Assembly: GCA_964633955.1 (NCBI GenBank)
Contig: CAZWIA010000005.1
Location: 1 to 40,362 of the forward strand
Direction of reading: 5' to 3'
Length of the DNA: 40,362 nucleotides
From: JAQBQQ01 sp964633955
GTDB lineage: Bacteria > Patescibacteriota > Gracilibacteria > Peribacterales > Peribacteraceae
The first letter of the stretch is position 1; the number at the start of each line of letters is the position of its first letter. The translations under genes were made by a program, and so were the position numbers. Below the pieces are notes generated by a model. That model did not search any database. It had not been told where the DNA came from and saw only the letters and a list, made by a program, of their open reading frames with translations. Below, piece after piece: positions 37,005 to 40,362 of the stretch.

Positions 37005-39242
37005 ATGTTCGATCCCTTCCGCCTGGAGAAAGCTCGGCAGATCCGGGACGCCGGCGGCCAGCCCTATGCCGCGGCGTACGACCGCACGCACACGCTAGCG
37101 GAGGCCAGAGACCTGCAGGACGGCATGATCGCCAGCATCGCCGGACGGGTGATGCTCTTCCGGGACATGGGGAAACTGACCTTTGCTACCCTGCAGGACC
37201 ACACGGACCGCCTGCAGATCGCCTTCCGGGAGGAAGTAGTGGGCAAGGAGGAGTACAAGCGGCTCCTCAAGCTGATCGACCGGGGGGATATCATCGGCGT
37301 GCATGGGGAACGGTTCACCACGCAGAAAGGCGAGCCGACCATGTTGGTGAAGAGCTGGACCATGCTCACCAAGTCCCTGAGTCAGCTCCCGGAGAAGTGG
37401 CACGGGCTGCAAGACCAGGAGACCGCCTGGCGCCAGCGCTACCTGGACATGATCAGTAACCGCGAGAGCCTGGAGCGCTTCCAGAAGCGCAGCCTGTTCG
37501 TTCGGCTCATGCGCGAATTCTACTGGCAGAGCAGCTTCACGGAGGTGGAGACGCCTATCCTAGTGAACGCCGCCTCCGGCGCGCTCGCCACCCCGTTCCA
37601 GACCCACCATGAAGCGTATGACCTGGACGTCTTCCTCCGCATCGCCCCGGAGACGTTCCTGAAGGAATGTCTCATTGGCGGGTTTGAGCGGGTGTTTGAG
37701 GTGGCCCGGGTCTTCCGCAATGAGGGCGTGGACCCCAGCCACCTGCAGGACTTCACCATGGTGGAGCACTACGCCGCGTACTGGGACTACGTGAAGAACA
37801 TGGAGTTCACGGAGCAGATGCTGAGCCACCTGCTCAAGGAGACGCTCGGCTCCGCCGTTGTCACCATCCCGGACCGGGACGGGAACTTGGTGGAAGTGGA
37901 CTTCACGCCGCCATGGCCCAGGCTCTCCATCCGGGATGCGATATTGAAGGCTTCCGGAATAGATTTCATTACCTATGAAAACGAATCACAGCTACTGGAA
38001 GCCATGAAAAATGAACACATCAAGATCGATGTCCCCCTGGAGCTGCTCGGCTACGGGAACCTGGTGGACCAGCTCTACAAGAAGGTGGCGCGGCCAGGAC
38101 TGGTGCAGCCCACGTTCATCATGGAGCACCCGATCGAACTCTCGCCACTGGCCCGGCGGAACGACCTGAACCCCCGCATCACCGACCGCTTCCAGCTGGT
38201 GGTGGGCGGCTGGGAGATTGTGAACGCCTACAGCGAACTCACGGATCCAGCCGACCAGCTGCAGCGGTTTGAAGAGCAGGCCGCGGCACTGCAGAAGGGA
38301 GATGCGGACGCCCATGACAAGGACGATGAGTACGTGAAGGCGCTCGCCTACGGCTGTCCGCCGTGCTCCGGCTGGGGCATGGGTGTGGATCGCATTGTGG
38401 CGCTCATCACTCGCCAGCCCAACCTGCGGGACGTGGTGCTGTTCCCGCTGATGAAACCCCTGGCAAAGGAATCCGATCTGTCTTCGCCTGCGGGCTATGG
38501 CGATAGAAAGAAAATCGAAGAATCCGATGATACGCTTAATAGAGTCAAAAATATTGTTCAAAAAAATAATGCTAAGACATCAGCTTTACCTTCCATACCT
38601 TCCGGACCTTCCACCCCATCAAGTTCAACGGCAGCTCCGTCACCTCTCGTCCTCCCTCCCCAGCACCTCGAGTACGGCCACCTCCTCCCGGCCGCCCAGG
38701 GGCTGCTGGAGGAACACACCGTCCAGACTAAGCCGCACCTCATCGCCACCGGTACCGCCATGGAGGCGTTGGCACGGAAGCTGAACGGCGATCCGCAGAC
38801 ATGGAAGGTAGCCGGCATGCTGCATGACCTGGATTGGGACAATCTGGAGAAGGACTGGGAAGCGCACTGTGGTACTACACTGGAACAGATGCTGGCTACC
38901 ATCAAGGCGCCGGCGGAACTGCTGGGGGATATCCGCGCGCACTATCAATCCAAGTACGGCGCGGAGTACCCACTCAACTCCACGCTCCGGAAGGCGCTCT
39001 ACTGCGTGGATGAACTCACGGGCTTCATCATTGCCGTCACGCTGGTGCGCCCCAGCCGGAAGATCGCTGACGTGGAGGTGGGTTCCGTGAAGCGGAAGCT
39101 GAAGGACAAGACGTTCGCCGCCCAGGTGGACCGCGCCCAGATCCAGCGCTGCGAGGAGCTCCTGGGGATCCCGCTGGACGAGTTCATCCGGATCGTCTTG
39201 GACGCGATGAAGGGTGTAGCGGGAGAGTTGGGGCTTTCTTGA
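37005..39242 (+). CDS. lysS: Class II lysyl-tRNA synthetase fused to a C-terminal HD phosphohydrolase domain
   Basis: Charges tRNA-Lys. The anticodon-binding OB fold covers about 40-145 and the class II catalytic core about 155-480. Motif 1 has 'FTEVETPIL', motif 2 'RVFRNEGVD' (Arg at 236), motif 3 'SGWGMGVDRI' (about 453-462). 'SHLQDFTMVEHYAAY' deviates from the usual 'HNPEFT' form. After a low-complexity Ser/Pro linker (about 495-555) comes an HD domain (555-745) with His578 and His607-Asp608 ('GMLHDLDWD') and 'VDELTGFIIAVTLVRPSRKIADV' in parts, matching the COG2316 type of predicted HD hydrolases. LysRS is normally about 500 residues; this has 745. The domain's substrate is unknown. Confidence 0.93.
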   Translation: MFDPFRLEKARQIRDAGGQPYAAAYDRTHTLAEARDLQDGMIASIAGRVMLFRDMGKLTFATLQDHTDRLQIAFREEVVGKEEYKRLLKLIDRGDIIGVHGERFTTQKGEPTMLVKSWTMLTKSLSQLPEKWHGLQDQETAWRQRYLDMISNRESLERFQKRSLFVRLMREFYWQSSFTEVETPILVNAASGALATPFQTHHEAYDLDVFLRIAPETFLKECLIGGFERVFEVARVFRNEGVDPSHLQDFTMVEHYAAYWDYVKNMEFTEQMLSHLLKETLGSAVVTIPDRDGNLVEVDFTPPWPRLSIRDAILKASGIDFITYENESQLLEAMKNEHIKIDVPLELLGYGNLVDQLYKKVARPGLVQPTFIMEHPIELSPLARRNDLNPRITDRFQLVVGGWEIVNAYSELTDPADQLQRFEEQAAALQKGDADAHDKDDEYVKALAYGCPPCSGWGMGVDRIVALITRQPNLRDVVLFPLMKPLAKESDLSSPAGYGDRKKIEESDDTLNRVKNIVQKNNAKTSALPSIPSGPSTPSSSTAAPSPLVLPPQHLEYGHLLPAAQGLLEEHTVQTKPHLIATGTAMEALARKLNGDPQTWKVAGMLHDLDWDNLEKDWEAHCGTTLEQMLATIKAPAELLGDIRAHYQSKYGAEYPLNSTLRKALYCVDELTGFIIAVTLVRPSRKIADVEVGSVKRKLKDKTFAAQVDRAQIQRCEELLGIPLDEFIRIVLDAMKGVAGELGLS

Positions 39243-39277
39243 AAATGTGAACAATTATGTAGCTCAAGTATTAACGC

Positions 39278-40078
39278 ATGTTAGAGCGGCTTCAGAAAAT
39301 CCTATCGGCCCGTGGAGTTGCCTCACGCCGCAAGGCCGAGGAGTACATTGAGCGCGGCCTGGTGAAGGTGAACGGCGTGATCGCGAAGCTGGGGGACAAA
39401 GCGGATCCGGCCGTGGATACGATCGAAGTGGATGGAGAAGTGCTCCAGGAGCGTCAGGAAATGCTGTACTACGTGCTGAATAAGCCGGCGGGGGTGGAGA
39501 CCTCGAATGTAGACAGAGAGGGCCAGAAATCAGAAGCCAGAACTCAGGGGGAACGGGGAAACCAGAAACCAGAAACGAATAACCAGAAACTCCCTGCCGA
39601 AACCGCTCAACAGTCGCCAACAGTCCGGAACCTTTTGCCCCCCGCCCTCCGCGGCAAGATCTACCCGGTCGGCCGGCTGGACAAGGATTCCGAGGGCCTG
39701 CTTCTCTTTACGAACGACGGCGTGCTGGCGTACCGGCTCACCCACCCGTCGTTCGAGCATCAGAAGGAGTACGAGGTGTCCCTGGATCGCCCGATCGATC
39801 CAATTGCCGTAAAGAAACTGGAAGAGGGATTCCTGCTGGATGGGTCCATGACCAAGCCGCTGCAGATAAGGAAAGTGGCACCCAATGTCATCCGCATTAC
39901 GCTCACGGAGGGCAGGAACCGTCAGATCCGCCGCATGTGCCAGCATGTGGGCTATACGGTGAAGAAGCTCAGACGCGTGCGGATCATGACCCTGGAGGAC
40001 TCTCGGTTGAAGATGGGCGGCCTGCGGGAGCTCACGGACCAGGAGCGGACGGCGCTCCTGGCATCCGTTGGCCTCTAG
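39278..40078 (+). CDS. rRNA pseudouridine synthase, RsuA/RluB family, with repeat insertion
   Basis: Isomerises uridine in rRNA. The N-terminal S4 domain ('LQKILSARGVASRRKAEEYIERG' in parts, 4-50) precedes the catalytic domain with Asp135 in 'VGRLDKDSEGLLLFTND' and the closing 'GRNRQIRRMCQHVGY'. Between 'NKPAGVETS' and 'PVGRLD' there are about 40 extra residues, rich in Gln/Asn/Glu/Lys. Residues 82-105 are encoded by ten consecutive 7-nt repeats (39523-39592). The insertion lies before the active site and leaves the frame open. Whether it modifies 16S (RsuA) or 23S (RluB) rRNA cannot be told. Confidence 0.92.
   Translation: MLERLQKILSARGVASRRKAEEYIERGLVKVNGVIAKLGDKADPAVDTIEVDGEVLQERQEMLYYVLNKPAGVETSNVDREGQKSEARTQGERGNQKPETNNQKLPAETAQQSPTVRNLLPPALRGKIYPVGRLDKDSEGLLLFTNDGVLAYRLTHPSFEHQKEYEVSLDRPIDPIAVKKLEEGFLLDGSMTKPLQIRKVAPNVIRITLTEGRNRQIRRMCQHVGYTVKKLRRVRIMTLEDSRLKMGGLRELTDQERTALLASVGL
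39523..39592 (+). repeat. Ten-unit heptad array inside the pseudouridine synthase gene
   Basis: CCAGAAA, TCAGAAG, CCAGAAC, TCAGGGG, GAACGGG, GAAACCA, GAAACCA, GAAACGA, ATAACCA, GAAACTC in perfect phase. Same heptad architecture as the intergenic arrays, here translated. Confidence 0.88.
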
Positions 40079-40216
40079 GGAAGACCGCGTGCAGTCATTT
40101 CCATACACCGGCCGGAATTTGTCACCGCCAGGCAATTGCATCTTAGGAGAAAGCGCCCAAGATTGACAGAAAGACGCCTAGCGGCGCTGCTTTCCGCCTA
40201 CCTTCCCCCTCCCGCC

Positions 40217-40362
40217 GTGCCCAACCGCCCCGCTTCCCTGGTCCTGACATCCGTCCTCTCCGTGGTCTTGGTCGCCGTGATCCTCTGGACCGCTGCCTCC
40301 CGGCGGCTCACCGGGCAGCTCACGGGCACGGCGTACGCCACGGCCAAGGCGGGTCCGTGGTG
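40217..40362 (+). CDS. Start of a secreted or membrane-anchored protein, 3' end missing
   Basis: From a GTG at 40217 the frame is open to the window end (48 codons). It begins with a short basic stretch and a long hydrophobic segment (about residues 8-26), then a Thr/Gly/Ala-rich region. This is a signal peptide or anchor followed by low-complexity sequence similar in character to the fibre protein at the other end of the window. A TACCTT hexamer lies 12 nt upstream. The family cannot be determined. Confidence 0.55.
   Translation, partial: MPNRPASLVLTSVLSVVLVAVILWTAASRRLTGQLTGTAYATAKAGPW

Overview
This window is GC-rich and reads as a member of the Candidate Phyla Radiation (Patescibacteria), possibly near the Peregrinibacteria/Peribacteria. 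The main argument is the ribosomal protein cluster at 16362-35251, which is complete and ordered except that the L30 gene (rpmD) is missing between S5 and L15. Loss of L30 is a known CPR trait. TGA is used as an ordinary stop codon (four ATGA stop/start overlaps), so this is not a UGA-recoding Gracilibacteria/Absconditabacteria genome. The lineage below CPR is inference. A 100-N scaffold gap lies at 29586-29685, and the window cuts genes at both ends.

Layout. 1-3803: 3' part of a giant secreted fibre-like protein with two phage-type autoproteolytic modules. 3815-5979: an OmpR-type two-component system (response regulator then kinase), two PmrA-like direct-repeat boxes and a possible small RNA. 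6275-7387: phosphofructokinase. 7701-10517: a cell-surface group consisting of a repeat protein ending in half a sortase, a CAP-domain protein, and a frameshifted paralogue of the repeat protein. 10704-13111: a Fur-family regulator, a YibE/F membrane protein and undecaprenyl-diphosphatase. 13232-16216: a truncated gene, a TMTC-like membrane/TPR protein and two unknown small proteins. 16362-35251 (minus strand): rplC-rplD-rplW-rplB-rpsS-rplV-rpsC-rplP-rpmC-rpsQ-rplN-rplX-rplE-rpsZ-rpsH-rplF-rplR-rpsE-[DJ-1 gene]-rplO-secY-adk-map-infA-rpmJ-rpsM-rpsK-rpsD-rpoA-rplQ-rplM-rpsI. 35601-40362: a solitary nucleotidyltransferase, pyrB, a lysyl-tRNA synthetase fused to an HD phosphohydrolase domain, an rRNA pseudouridine synthase, and the start of another secreted protein.

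The most unusual signal is in the DNA between genes. Many spacers are made of 7-nt tandem units, and several consist of a block of heptads followed by a block of their reverse complements in the same 7-nt register, so the transcript would fold back on itself. The heptad sequence differs from spacer to spacer while the architecture stays the same. The arrays run into stop codons and in one case sit inside a coding sequence. A second family of 21-bp palindromes recurs in the ribosomal cluster, and a 9-nt repeat family has produced Ser/Glu/Asp-rich tails on L4, L17 and L22.

Translation signals are also unusual. Many stand-alone genes have a TANNNT -10 hexamer 6-8 nt before the start codon, which predicts leaderless mRNAs. 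Starts inside the ribosomal cluster are preceded by pyrimidine-rich tracts instead of Shine-Dalgarno sequences.
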